Shown: positions 23,760 through 34,955, numbered from the stretch's first letter. The stretch is 64,000 nucleotides of DNA from Ditylenchus dipsaci (GCA_004194705.1 SADC01001042.1:372001-436000), one strand, 5' to 3'. Notes: generated by a model not told the origin, from the letters alone. Numbers and translations: made by a program.

Positions 23760-23982
23760 TGAGAGGTGGTAGGTTTGAAGGGTTTGTGGCTGTCTTAAAA
23801 CAAACCTTTCTCGAGAAAAATGGTTTGTAGCAAACGGTTTGGATAGTTTGCTGCAAACTCTTGGTTTGATCAAACGGTTTAAAAGGTTTGCTACAAACTG
23901 TTTGCAGCAAACGGTTTGAAGGGTTTGCTACAAACCGTTTAAAGGCTCCGGCAAACGGTTTGAAACAAACGGTTTGCCGGAG
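23760..23982. repeat. Right subterminal array of CAAACCGTTTG motifs
   Basis: Mirror of the left array with about ten motif copies (GCAAACGGTTTG, TTTGCTACAAACC). The two arrays are not exact copies beyond the ~45-bp TIR, so the motif is conserved more than the sequence. Confidence 0.8.
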
Positions 23983-24017
23983 TATAGAAAGTGCCATTGT
24001 ATACCAAGATCACTCAC

Positions 24018-24271
24018 CCTGTACTGGTCTTGACCCTTGTCTACGCTGTTTACTAATTTATCCTTGTATTTTAGTAATTTGAACAGGAACAGGCGACGGC
24101 GATCTTCCAGCGACAGTTTAGAACTTGTCTCAGCATTTCTCAATTGAAGATCCCACAACGTGGAATAGGAATAATATTATCATCGAGACTAGAGCCTGGA
24201 CAACATTGATCAAACTCTTCTGACAGATACAAAGACTTCAAAATCACTGAATTGTCCTTAGCGACAGACAT
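24018..24271 (-). CDS. Isolated 5' exon, product not recognised
   Basis: Starts MSVAKDNSVILKSLYLSEEF, continues SSLDDNIIPIP and, after restoring one A near 24,158-24,162, LWDLQLRNAETSSKLSLEDR and RRLFLFKLLKYKDKL to ...GQDQYR, ending at a strong donor (AGG|GTGAGTG). With the restored base the exon is 85 codons in phase 0. The Harbinger element begins 22 bp into the following intron, and no next exon was found beyond it. Charged, conserved-looking composition argues for a real gene; I cannot name the family. Confidence 0.6.
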
Positions 24272-25253
24272 CGCTTGCACAAAACAAGCAAAATAGCAAG
24301 AATCTAGAGAATTTTTAGAAGAATTTAAGAACAGCAACTTTTTTCCTTGACTTCCTTCAAAAGTAGCAGCAGATGTGCGAATTAACTAAATTTAGTCAAA
24401 CAGAATAGAATACAAAAGCAACAGCTGGTCTTCTTCCAAATTAAGAGATCCTCTTCTGTGTATTTTAATGGATTAGAGAAAACACTGCTATCTTGTCTCA
24501 TTGCTTCACCTTTTTCTTCAATAGACTACAGACTTTTGGAAAAAATCGAAATATTAAAACTACAATTTTATATTTTGAGCTAATCAATAAGTTTGCTTAT
24601 TTTCAAATTTCAGTATTCAAAAAGTTTTTCATGCAGTTTCTCGAATGAAAAAATCCAAAATCAGCTAAAAAATTTTGAAAAATTTACAGCTTTTGCGGTT
24701 TTTTTTTGCTGCGGTCAGAAAAGTCGAAATTTTCAAATACCAGGGCAAAACCTACACATAAAACTTGAGTCCTGTCAAACAAAAAGTTTGCATTTTCTCG
24801 TTTTAACATCTGTAAGACTCATTAAAATGATGCCGAATTTTGAAAATGGATGAACGGCGAAAAAAATCAGCGAGAATTTTAAAATTTGACATAAAATAGT
24901 CTTGACATCCGATGTGGCCCTAGAGGCCACATCGGATGTCATGACGAAAACCCAAAATTTTAAATTTTTACGTTTCAGGATTTATTATACCGAATTTTAG
25001 CCAATTTCTGACTTTCTCATTAATACACTGACTAAAAATTGTAGATTAAAACTACGAAATTCATGAAATAACCAAACGTATTTAAAAAACAATATTATTG
25101 AATCCAGTCTTGTAAAGTTTGAAGAATTGAGAATTAGATTTGACAAGAACCGAAGTGACAATTTGGGTTTAGACTTTTAATAGGAAAATACTGTTGAGTT
25201 GACTGAAATTATGGCAGTCTTTCTGCTTTAGTTGAATGTAAATTATAACAAAA
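24272..25253. other. AT-rich spacer with one perfect hairpin
   Basis: Apart from the hairpin at 24,903-24,941 nothing recognised. Confidence 0.5.
24903..24941. repeat. Perfect 17-bp-stem hairpin
   Basis: TGACATCCGATGTGGCC, loop CTAGA, exact complement. GC-rich stem inside AT-rich DNA, with weakly symmetric A/T flanks (AAATTTTAAAATT on both sides). Confidence 0.85.
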
Positions 25254-25415
25254 CTAGATGAGAGTGGACAGCGACAAGTGCATCTGGTAGTGGTACTCTG
25301 CTGTGCCTATTCTGTGCGTGAAGGTTGAGTCAAAACGTCCTTTATTAGATATATATTGTCCTTGAACTGCTAACAATAGAAGCAAAGAAAAAGCTGCATG
25401 CTGCACGCACAGCAT
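25254..25415 (-). CDS. Candidate small secreted peptide (53 aa)
   Basis: ATG at 25,415; signal-peptide-like N-terminus (AAFSLLLLLAVQG, predicted cut before QYISN) and a short mature part of about 34 residues (KGRFDSTFTHRIG...). A TTTATATC box lies ~50 bp upstream. It could be a complete short peptide or the first exon of a longer secreted protein. No family recognised; no Cys in the mature part. Confidence 0.4.
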   Translation of the reverse strand: MLCVQHAAFSLLLLLAVQGQYISNKGRFDSTFTHRIGTAEYHYQMHLSLSTLI

Positions 25416-26536
25416 TCTCAAACTGTCTAACTTATTTAAAAAAAGATATAAATGAGTGAGTAAGTTGGAACACAAGATAAATTAAACAGAATGAAAAATA
25501 TAGAAAAAATTCTGCAAAAAAAGTCACGAAATTACTTAAAAGTAATTTTGTGATCTGAAATACTCCAAAAATGTTTATGAACCTGCGAGAAAACTCGCAT
25601 ATTTTTCAGTATATTTTCACTGCTTTGTTATATCAAAAGAAAAAATTTATTGAATTTTTTAAAAGTGTTTAAAAAATTGTGGGCGCCACGAGTCAATGCC
25701 ATGATATATTTTCGAGAAAGGTGAAAAACGGTATAAAGTAAATATTGATAATAGGAAACATCAGCCATGTTTACAAAACAAAAATAGTATCAATCAAAAT
25801 GAGCACAAGAAGTAAATAATATTTTTGTGCAAATGTCGAAAATATAAAATAGTTTGGTAAAAACTGATTGAACATCATGTACAAAAGTAAAAAAATTATA
25901 ATTGCAGATGGCTTCGATGGTTATTGCGCTAAATACAAATTTTGTACTTCAAATCAAATGGCCAAAAATTTTGAGCTGAGAGAATATTAGGGTTAAAATC
26001 ACAAAAAAAATATGAACTAAATTGGTCTTACCAGAAACTTAAATACTATTTCACTTTGATCTTATTGTCTTGCCAAAAATTAATTAAATTGTGTCTGGAG
26101 TACATAATATTACCGAAAATTTAGCTCAAAAGACTTAAAAATGCATGCCCGTTATGTAAATAAAAGCGAGCAGAAGAAAATTTAGATCGTTATGTTTTTC
26201 AGTGTTTTGCATCTAAAATATTATGAATGACAAGATAAATTTCGAGTAATTTCGAGTGATATTCAAAAAGTTTTAATTTTCTAGTATCGAGTCAAGTACT
26301 TGAAAATTTTTAGTTTCGTTTTTTGTTTCATTTTAATTTTTACTTTCAATTTAATCTAATATTGATGATCTTATACTACTTTTTAAAAACTGAGCAGAAA
26401 ACTGTGAGAAATCGACAAGAACGCATAGAAATTTCGTTTCGAGAAAGGAAAGAACTGCTAGTCCCCCGCCCGGATATGCCCCTTAGATATGCTTAACTTT
26501 ATTTTTTTAAGTTTGAAAAGCGAAAATTAGGATTAC
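25416..26536. other. AT-rich spacer
   Basis: Low-complexity A/T runs; no gene, hairpin or repeat end recognised. Confidence 0.5.
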
Positions 26537-26931
26537 CTGGTTGTGCCTGGCTTGTACTGGTTGGTGTCGAGAGTTTCTAGGATTGGTGTTGCTGTTGACC
26601 AGGTGAAGGGCTTCCCCTGTAGCCTGCAAAGAAGAACGGCCAGTGGTTGAGGAGGAGGAAGTTGATTGGTGTTGATTTGCAGCTGACACATGTTGCGCCT
26701 GGTGTCTTTTTCTGGCAGCACCGGTCAATCGCCTCACCATTGCAGCTGATGAAAGGGTTGGTTTGTTGGGGGTGGAATGTGCGGTGGGTTCTCCTGGGAC
26801 ACCTCCTGCCACACTACCAGCTGCTGCAACACACGTTTGCTTCGTTGCGCTGCTGGTGCTATTCAAAGCAGCAGGACTACTAGCTGGGCTGTTTGTTTTG
26901 GCTGCTGCTGCTGCTCGACCCCTTGCTGGCT
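26537..26931 (-). CDS. Two internal exons of an Ala/Ser/Gln-rich protein
   Basis: Exon A 26,931-26,738 follows a good acceptor (TTCTATTCAG) and ends ATG|GTGAGG; exon B 26,623-26,537 follows TTCTTCTTTGCAG and ends CAG|GTAATC. Phases agree (1, 0, 0). The product is low-complexity: PARGRAAAAAKTNSPASSPA, LNSTSS, then ATGEALHLVNSNT and QPVQARHNQ. Higher G+C than the flanks. Neither the first nor the last exon was found. Possibly a regulatory or RNA-binding protein linker, but no domain is visible. Confidence 0.45.
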
Positions 26932-29900
26932 CTGAATAGAACAAGTATCATCGATAAGAGAGTTAACTATACCACTAATACATAGACAGTCAGGCTAAAT
27001 AAAAGTTGGTTCTTTTTTGAAGGTAGAGAAAAAGTATATTTTGAAAGAGTGTGACAAGAGAAATTTGGGATGACAGACAAATTTAGATGCAGCGAGGAAA
27101 GAGAGCCGCTAGAGCAACCATAGAAAATGAGAAATCGATTATGCATACGCGCTAAAAGTATACGCGAAGAGAGATACATAGAAGATTATTAGAGGTAAAA
27201 TAAATCTTCTGAGACTGTCGGCTGCAAAGCGAAAATTTTTTTGTCTGGATTTATTTATCTTTTCTGAAAAAAGCAGAAAAATTGCATAAGGTATTGAATA
27301 AATTTTAACGAAAAAAAGAAATTTCGCAGATAGGGAGATTCAGGTCAAACAAATGAACCTTTGGAATCGGCAATGTTATCATGATATCAAGGTCTGACTT
27401 GGGTCTAAACTTTGTCTCAAGAGGAGGGTGCTGGCAGGCTATAGCCCCCCCCCCCCCCTGGTCGAAATATATATATAAAAAAGTCTCGTATTTTTGAAGT
27501 TTAATTTTTTTTTTGTCTTGAGCGGAATTCGAAATTTCACAGCAAGTTGTAAGCTTTGAGGGCAGTTTCATAAGCAAATTGACCATGCTAAACACGAATC
27601 CGATGTCAAAAATCTAGGCTTCTCTAGCGAAATTTAAGTTTTACGTGAAAATCGTTTTTGAACTTTTTTGGAAGTCTTGTTAAACCCTGAGAGAGCCTGT
27701 TTTCTGCCATGTTTAACTTTATTTTTTTTCAAATGTTCCATTTGAATTGCTCTTTCTTTTGCGCTATAGTAGAGCCGTCAGGATTTTCGAATCGCAAAAA
27801 AATTTTACTTTTACTTTACAAAAAGTGGCGAAAATCATTCTTTTGCTGGTAGTACAATATTGCCGAATTCTTTTTGCAGTGTGATATACCGTTGGAAAGT
27901 CTAATTCTGGGCTTTCCGACGCTATAAAAAAAAATACAAAAATTTATAGAAATCATGAGAAAAAATGAAAATTAACGATAGCTTAAAAACGCGAAAAACA
28001 AGGTTTCAAAAATAGGCCGTTTCTCATATTCTTAGTGCGAATTTTGAAAAACTAATGACACAGGCGTGCTCAGCGTTAAATTCTGCACCGAAATAAATCA
28101 ATGTAACAACCGGTATTTCACGTGTTAAAACACGTATAATCAACCAAATAATATGTTAAATTTATCCTGTAGCGGTCTTCAAGAGCTATAAGAATATGGT
28201 CGTAGATTTTTTCCATAAACACCTGCCTGAAATATAGCACTTACAAAAAATGACTATTAAACAGGGTGCTCATTCGTTCTTTTTAAAAATATTGTCCTTT
28301 TTTGGGACCCAAAATCTTTTTTATTTTTGAAGTTTTTAGTCAAAACCTTTTTTTCGCTCTAAAATAGCAATAAGCACTGGATAAAATGACCCTTTTTCTT
28401 TAATAATGGTCAAAATGTCCTTTTCATCCAAATGTCTTTTTTTCAAAATTTTGAGATGAGAACCGTGCTATTGAATCAAACTTCGTCAAAAAATTAAGAT
28501 TTTTTGGTTGATCTTGTTCTTTGGTAATTTTCTGAATTTTCCAAACTCAAAAGCTATTACACTGTTTTGAAGAGGAGATCCACCGCCACGAAAAAATAGT
28601 ATTTTTTTTTGAAATAGATTTAGTGCACAAGCAGGTGCTTAAAAAAGCATGGGAAAGTTTTGAAACACCACGTATAGAAATGTGACTTCATTAACTGCTA
28701 ACTTATGACTTATATATTTGTTGTGAAAATTTTAATTTTGAGTTTCAAGATAGGAGCTTGAAGACTGCTTGATATCAGGTCTAATTTTGAAGACGTTTTT
28801 CACCAATTTTACAGACGTTTCATCTATTAAAAAATATGCTGCTCTTTTTGTAGTGGATTTCAAAAAATCTGTATGTCAAAAAGTCGTTACAATATGTGCG
28901 AATGAAATTGAATTGCGTGAACGTTTGTAAAATGTAAGAAAATCGGACAGCCAACCAAACCATATTTAGAGTTCTAATGATAAATACCTTGGCCTAAATT
29001 ACTAACATGCAAAGTAAAACAAATTAATGAAATACATTTTTAGTTTTTAAATAAAACAGAGATTACGCTAGTTGAAATTAAAGTTTTCTTGTTGATGAAA
29101 ACACATCTATTTGTGCGAAAAGGGCCTGAGTTTGTGAGCTTTGCAGTCAACTGTCAACATATTTTTGTTTACTTAAAGCTTGTTTCTTTGATTTTTCAAT
29201 TTTTCAACCACGAGTTTTTCTCCCTATTTTTTATTGTGGCTAAAGTATGTGCTTTGATTTTTCAATTAGTTTAGATAGGGTAAATTATGTTAGACACAAT
29301 TTTTCCTCAGTTTTGGATACAATCTTAGTGACGTTTTAAAAATGACTTCCTTTACGACAAAAAAGGATTTATATCTCAACCCAAGCAAAATTTTACATAA
29401 CTTATTTGAGTTTTCCGACTACCGCGAACTCTATGAATTCCATTTTTTCGTTGAGTACCCCATAATCTTAAAATCGACCTGAATGGGTTTTAGGGAGGGT
29501 GTTTGGTTAAATAAATATGGTCTACGGCAAAAAACTTCGTTATTACCCCAATTGCTCGACTTGCCTATATCATATTTACTGAAAAATCTTATTTCCGTAT
29601 TGAGCTGTTTAACTTTAAATAATTAGAGAAATTTTAGCAAAGAAAAAACTATTAATGATTGAAAACAAAAGATAAGATGGGTCAAAAAATCAAACAAAGA
29701 ACACCTAAAAAGATCAATTTCGTCCCTTTTTGCTAAATGGAACGAAGATGTATTAAGACGACGCATTTCTAAATATCCTCTGGTCTTACCCCAAAAGACA
29801 AGAGGATAATTGGTAGTTTAATTGGGGCCGTCCTCCAAAAGGTTGATTCTACCTAATATGATATTTGAAGCAAAATTTACTTTTAATGTAGCATCAACAA

Positions 29901-30607
29901 CTCAAGTAGAGATATAGAGGAAGTGCAAACATATTATTCAACAATTTCTGAAACATAATGTCACTTACCACATAATTTCTTTTTCGTCTTCTTTTTCGGC
30001 GAAACTCTTTGCTATGTAAGGATAGAGTGTTGTGGCCGATCCATAGTGTTTTTGTTTTTTTTCAATTCGACCCTAATACTTAATTGCACTCAATATTTAT
30101 CTTTACTTCAGTTGTTGATGTTGCATTAAAAGTTTTGTATCAATTTTGTATCAAAAATGAAAGTGAAAAATGAAAAATTGACCTTTTTGGGGCCCCAACT
30201 AAACAAGTACCGATAATTGGTCGCTTAACTTACCTTTCTTTAATAATCTGCATGGTGTTATGACTACACCTGATTTATTAATGTATTTAAAATAGTGTTT
30301 AGCATACACGTTTCGACACCTAATTGTGGACCACAATATTGGTTTGGACATCTCTAATTGTGGTAACATTGTCTCTTTTTTGAATTCCGAGAATACAGGC
30401 AACAAAAAGAAGAAATCCAAAAACTGCTCCAATGACCATTTACTTTTAATGGAATGTCGAAACCTAGGATAGCATATCAGAGCAAATCATAGTCAGCTCA
30501 AGAGTTTTTTAATTCTTATAGATAAACATGAAAATGTATTTAATGAGTATTTTGGGATCTTTTGTGTAAAAATCATAAATTGGCGTATTTAAGTAAGTCA
30601 ATCTCTG
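26932..30607. other. 3.7-kb AT-rich stretch without a supported gene
   Basis: Holds a 14-nt C run (27,445-27,458), one copy of the GACATCGGATTCGTG/ATGGTCAATTTGC core (27,573-27,610) and the dispersed repeat at 28,264-28,466. A 39-codon frame at 30,439-30,320 (-) starts with a hydrophobic stretch (AVFGFLLFVACILG) but is too short to claim. Confidence 0.5.
28264..28466. repeat. Dispersed MITE-like repeat
   Basis: Ends CAGGGTGCTCATTC and GATGAGAACCGTGC are roughly inverted; the body matches 1,285-1,560 (TTTTGGGACCCAAAATC). Probably hAT-related by its CAGGG start. Confidence 0.55.
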
Positions 30608-30747
30608 CTCGCAACCTCGATATTGTGCGAAACTCGATATAGTGCGATCTTGAGTTCAATGGACTTGGTCAAAAGTCTGTAAAAGTCCGTTATAGTGCGA
30701 TTTTTTTTCGGTCGCCCATTGCAGCACCATAACGAGGTTTGACTGCA
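30608..30747. repeat. CAGTC-type MITE, degenerate
   Basis: AACCTCGATATTGTGCGA at the left and ACCATAACGAGGTTTGACTG-CA at the right, with TCGATATAGTGCGA and TTATAGTGCGA inside. Confidence 0.6.
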
Positions 30748-30869
30748 TTTAGATTTTCAATAAAACGACAAAACCAACCAATGGATGGTGCACTGCAAGC
30801 TCTCCAACTGAACCAGGCTCTTCTAGTGCGTCGTAATAGACTGATGATAAATAGGATATTTACTACTGC

Positions 30870-31248
30870 TTCGACTTGCTCCCGTTCAAAACTGCAATTG
30901 GTTCTGGAAACCAAAGGCAATGAAGGTGGGTCTTTGGTTGAAAAGTCTTCTTTCAGCTCAACAAAACAATCTTTGTTCTTGTCTTTTCTTGTGCTAGTGA
31001 ACTGGAATCTCTTTTTAGCCTTTTGCTTTTTGTCCACTATCAGCGCTTCTTTGTCCGGCTCAGCACAAATGCCTAGACGAAGCTATCTTCCAAGTGATCA
31101 GCCTCTTTTTCGGAATCTTCGTGGTCAAGGAATAAAGCTGGATTTGATGAGTGATGAGGGTCAGGCGGATTTCTGCTTGAAAAAGATGATTGTTGAAGAA
31201 AATTACTGGCAGGAGTATTGGAAGTAGTGGCTGACGATAACAAGGACA
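30870..31248 (-). CDS. Candidate 5' coding region, Ser-rich then Lys-rich
   Basis: ATG at 31,248: MSLLSSATTSNTPASNFLQQ, then FLDHEDSEKEADHLED and, after one missing base near 31,070, GICAEPDKEALIVDKK, FQFTSTRKDKNKDCFVELK and KDPPSLPLV. Hydrophilic and without domains. The same start (MSLLSSATTS, PASNFLQQ) occurs in a shorter duplicate at 34,382. The opposite strand is also open here, so the strand choice rests on that duplicate and on composition. Confidence 0.4.
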
Positions 31249-31273
31249 TAGGGTTAAAACTAATAGTGCTGAG

Positions 31274-31666
31274 CAGTGTTGTGCCTGAGATTGAGTGAGA
31301 ATTTGAACAGTATACCATAACTTTTTTTAAATGAGGAAATGTTAGTTTTTGATATTTATGATCTTTATCCCATTTTTAATTTTGAGTCTGTAATCTGCAA
31401 TTAGATTTTAAGTTTTATTTGCAAAAATTTGAGATTTTTACCACTCTCACTGAAAAGTTCTCAGTGAGCTCACTGAGGTAACTTCTTAGTGAGAGTTGTG
31501 AAAATCTCAAATTTTTGCAAATAAAACTTAAAATCTAAATGCAGATTACAGACTCAAAATTAAAAATGGGATAAAGATCATGAATATCAAAAACTAACAT
31601 TTCCTCATTTAAAAAAAGTTATGGTATACTGTTCAAATTCTCACTCAATTCTCAAGCACAACACTG
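31274..31666. mobile_element. 393-bp palindromic hAT MITE with perfect target duplication
   Basis: CAGTGTTGTGCCTGAGATTG... to ...CTCAAGCACAACACTG; the two halves are almost exact inverted copies up to CTCACTGAAAAG/ACTTCTTAGTGAG at the centre. Flanked by GTGCTGAG on both sides (31,266-31,273; 31,667-31,674). The paralogous segment near 34,400 lacks it. Confidence 0.92.
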
Positions 31667-32099
31667 GTGCTGAGCAATATAGTTCATTAACGCTGAATCT
31701 AAGCGATTCTAGTTATCATTTTGGGTAAAATTATTTCTGAAAATTTTTAAACTTAAACAAAACTTTAGAAAAAAACTAAAAATGATTTATTTTAGTTAAA
31801 CTCATAATTTCAATAACAATAATCCAATATCACTAGCTGTAGGCCAGCCCTGATATATAATATATATATATAATGTCCTGACCTTTTCAATAGGCGACTA
31901 GAAACTCATGGCCCAGGACGCAGTGAGAGGGGAGAAAAGTGAGAAAAAAAATGAGAATATTGACTAATTCAGTTTCAATATTTTTAATTTTTCTAAAACA
32001 GAACGCGCTACGCGCGTTGGACTGCATCTAGAGAGCTTTGTTCCAAAGCTCAAATTTTTTAATAAGTTCACTCTTTGCACGTGCCATATATCAAGTATT
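31667..32099. other. Spacer, duplicated at 34,430-34,630
   Basis: AAACAAAACTTTAGAAAAAAAC, GGCCAGCCCTGATATATAAT and TAATAGGCGACT-like phrases recur in the same order near 34,500-34,630. A TATATA run lies at 31,855-31,873. Confidence 0.6.
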
Positions 32100-32765
32100 T
32101 TGTAATTTTTTGGTCGTTTGTTCTCTTTTGGGGCTTTTCAGCCCATTTCGGCCATTTTCCCCATTTTTAAGACATTTCAGGCATTTCGGCCCGTTTCGAG
32201 GACTTCGACCCATTTCATATTTTGACCCATTTAGAGCATTCGACCCTTTGAGCCTATTCTGACCGTTTTCGGGCATTCCGGCTTTTCTTGCGTTTTGTCT
32301 CTTTTCGATCATTTTGTCCCTTTTTCATGCCTTTTGCCCATTCTGGAATTTCGGTCCATTTCGGGCCTTTTTGCCCTTACGGGCATTTTTGCCCATTCTG
32401 GCCATTTTTGCCCATTCATGGCTTTTCGGCCCTTTTCGAGATTTTTTGACCATTCAGCCATTTTGACACATTTCGGGCATTTCGGCCTATTTGGGGCATT
32501 GCGACCCATTTCGGGCATTTCGACCCATTTTGGGCATAACGGCCAATTTCAGGCAATCTGGCCTTTCTGGCTTATTTCCCCATATTGCGCATTATTGCCC
32601 TTTTCAGGCATTTGGCCCATTTTGGGCATTTTCGGGTATTCTGGCCCATTCTTGCCTTTTTCAGGCAATGTCACCCTTTTTAGGTATTCAAGCTAATTTA
32701 AAACTTTTTGCCCATTTGGACCATTTCGGTCATTTCGGAAATGTCGGCCCATTTTTATTTATTTA
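32100..32765. repeat. Degenerate tandem repeat, period about 18-19 bp
   Basis: Some 35 diverged copies of a unit like GGGCATTTCGGCCCATTT. The long open frames on both strands here (Phe/Pro-rich on +, Asn/Gly/Lys-rich on -) are by-products of the repeat. Followed by a short (ATTT)n run. Confidence 0.88.
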
Positions 32766-32966
32766 TTTATTGTTTACGTATCAAGTACGCGACTGAATCC
32801 ATGGAAATTCAAGAATATAATTATTGATCAGTAAGTGATATAAAGATTTTCTTCATCCAGAAGAAGAAAAAAAGTGGCATTCCATGATGAGTCTATCCAC
32901 AATTAACAATGTATGGTAAGTCATCCTAGAATAGCTAAAATGGTGATCCTCAACCTCGGTCAACTT

Positions 32967-33560
32967 TCATCTTTGCCACGTCCTTTCGAAAACAGTCATT
33001 TGGCAGAAAGGAAATTCATCCATGTTTGAGTAGTCGGGTTTAGAAGATTCAAATTGCCATGGGATCTTGTAATTTCGCCCAGGGGACGCGGAAGATGTTG
33101 TTGGTGTGGAAGAGGGGATGATCAAGAGGCGGTTTATTGGTATGAAATTTTTATCCGTGTCTTTGCTTTTGATTGGTGTAATTTTGCCCTTGATAATACG
33201 AACAGTCTGTTTATTGGCATTGAGTTTTCGACATTGCTGTCGTTGCTCAAATGGTTTGTCGGCTGGCATCGTTCAATGATGATCGGATGAATAAGTTCTG
33301 AATCTAGGTATTTTTTTCAGCTGTCTACCTTATTTAGCAAGTGTGATTTGGGTTGATAGCAGACAACTTGAGAAGCCGTGACTTTGTAGTGTCAGGTTTG
33401 CCAATCGATCACTGATTGAGGTCGGCATTCAATATTCAAAATTTCGATAATATCCGAGACAGTTTGATGATCAGTTGAGTTTATCAGACAAGGAATCCCC
33501 CAATACTTCTGGTAGTCCAGCAATAATAATAGATCGACTATGCTCAATATTTTCAAGAGA
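32967..33560 (-). pseudogene. Retroelement-associated gag/ORF1-like remnant
   Basis: Read on the minus strand in three frames: RSIIIAGLPEVLGDSLSDKL, then TVSDIIEILNIECRPQSV, then GKPDTTKSRLLKL, then LFIRSSLND and QRQQCRKLNAN. This order (SIIIxGLPE, IECRPxxV, GKPxxxKxRLLKL, FIRxSL, CRKLNA) is that of a protein module common in nematode genomes next to non-LTR retrotransposons and in their first ORF. The last 100 codons (33,269-32,967) are open and end ...FERTWQR. Frame changes at about 33,470, 33,390 and 33,270 break it. No reverse transcriptase is seen nearby. Confidence 0.6.
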
Positions 33561-33599
33561 GGTAGAGTGGATGTAGTCTTTTGGAAATTGGATCCAAAT

Positions 33600-34955
33600 A
33601 GGGATTTAACTTTTTAGAGTTCAATTCCTTGACAATAGAAAATAAATCCTTTACAATAGGCCACAGGGATTATCTTTCAAGTGTAAAATGTGTTTCAATA
33701 TAGTTTTATTGAAGTAATAGAATTATCGATTGAATTTGGCCATTTTTGTGTGTTAAGAAAAATATTGCTGTTTTTAGCAGGCATCCTGACTGACTCAGAG
33801 GGAAAATAGAGGAAAAAACAATGAATAAGCTCAAGAACCGTGAAAAATTATATTTCTAGATTCTAGAGAGAAAATACAAAAACTGCCACCTCTCCGAAAA
33901 CAGAAGAAAGGAATGAAGATTTTGGCGGTAATTTGAAATTTAAATAGCCAAAAGTGAAAAATTCAAAAACGATTGTTCTTGAAATTTTTCAGCACCAGAA
34001 GTTAGGCCCAAAACAACGCTAACCATTGATCTATATCGGCACTATAAAAAATTTGGGTCTTGCGGGAAAAAATTTGAATTCAAATTTTTTAGCCAAATTT
34101 TCAATTTTTTAGGAAAAAAGTATTTTTGTTGTCTTTTCAAAATTCTGAAAACACCATTCGATTCCCATGGAAAACCTCCATAAGAAAGTTATTTTTTCAA
34201 AACTTTGAATAATTGGCTTTTTTCAGCACTTTGAAAAAAAATTAGACGAAGGCTATCTGAAATTTGGTCATTTTTAGCTTCGTGGTCAAGGAATAAAGCT
34301 CGTTGAGGGTCTGCTACCGGGTTTTCTGCGTTCCAGATATTGTTGAAGAAAATTACTGGCAGGAATCGAAGTAGTGGCTGACGATAACAAGGACATGGTT
34401 AAAACTAATAGTTCGCCGAAATATGTTGACCCACCTGAAAAGCGATTCTTTATCATTTTTTGGGCAAAAATATTTCGAAAAAACGAAACTTAAACAAAAC
34501 TTTAGAAAAAAACTAAAAATGATTTTATTTTAGTTAAATTCATAATTTCAATAACGAATGCCTCTAAGTCCAAAGGCCAGCCCTGATATATAATATATGA
34601 TTTGTCCTGACCTTTTTAATAGGCGACTTTCCAATCTTCAACATTTTCAAGACAACCTGGCTATGTATTGCTCTAATCTGGTATAGCAAGCCAGAAGAGG
34701 CAATTTGAAATATTGAACGCGTTTTTTGCAATTCAAACAATGGCTTATTTTAAAGGCGCCAATTCAAAAATGAGGACATATATCATATATCTACTGTAAG
34801 CTTATATTATAAAATGCTTATGCAATATCATAAACGGCAAACGAAAAAGTCTTTTTTAAAGGAGCATAGAGGTGGAAATATCTTAAAGGGCGGGTACTAG
34901 TGCAATTCAAAAGAGAAATAGAGCAATATAGTTTATTGCAAGTCGAGAAAAAAAA
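33600..34955. other. AT-rich spacer containing a duplicate of the 31-kb segment
   Basis: 34,270-34,630 is a diverged, shorter copy of 31,119-31,910, without the hAT MITE. The rest is unremarkable. Confidence 0.6.
34275..34382 (-). pseudogene. Duplicate of the 31-kb exon start
   Basis: ATG at 34,382 gives MSLLSSATTSIPASNFLQQY, then diverges (LERRKPGSRPSTSF) and stops. Shares the start and ~50 bp upstream with 31,248. Too short to be functional by itself. Confidence 0.45.

Larger units (their letters stand above)
20772..23995 (+). mobile_element. PIF/Harbinger DNA transposon, apparently complete
   Basis: Perfect terminal inverted repeats of about 45 bp starting GGCACTTTCTATACTCCGGC, flanked by the 3-bp duplication ATT (20,769-20,771 and 23,996-23,998). 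It contains the two genes characteristic of the superfamily, a DDE transposase and a Myb/MADF-like DNA-binding partner, both with open frames after splicing. Length 3,224 bp. It lies in the presumed intron downstream of the exon at 24,018-24,271. A fragment of an unrelated MITE end lies between its two genes. Confidence 0.94.

Noticed and set aside
30739..31227. 162-codon open frame on the plus strand
   Set aside because: Antisense to a hydrophilic frame whose start is shared by a duplicate at 34,382; the plus frame begins inside a MITE end and has no conserved pattern.
32038..32796. Long overlapping open frames on both strands, Phe/Pro-rich and Asn/Gly-rich
   Set aside because: Produced by the ~18-bp tandem repeat; no start context, no splice sites and equal openness on both strands.
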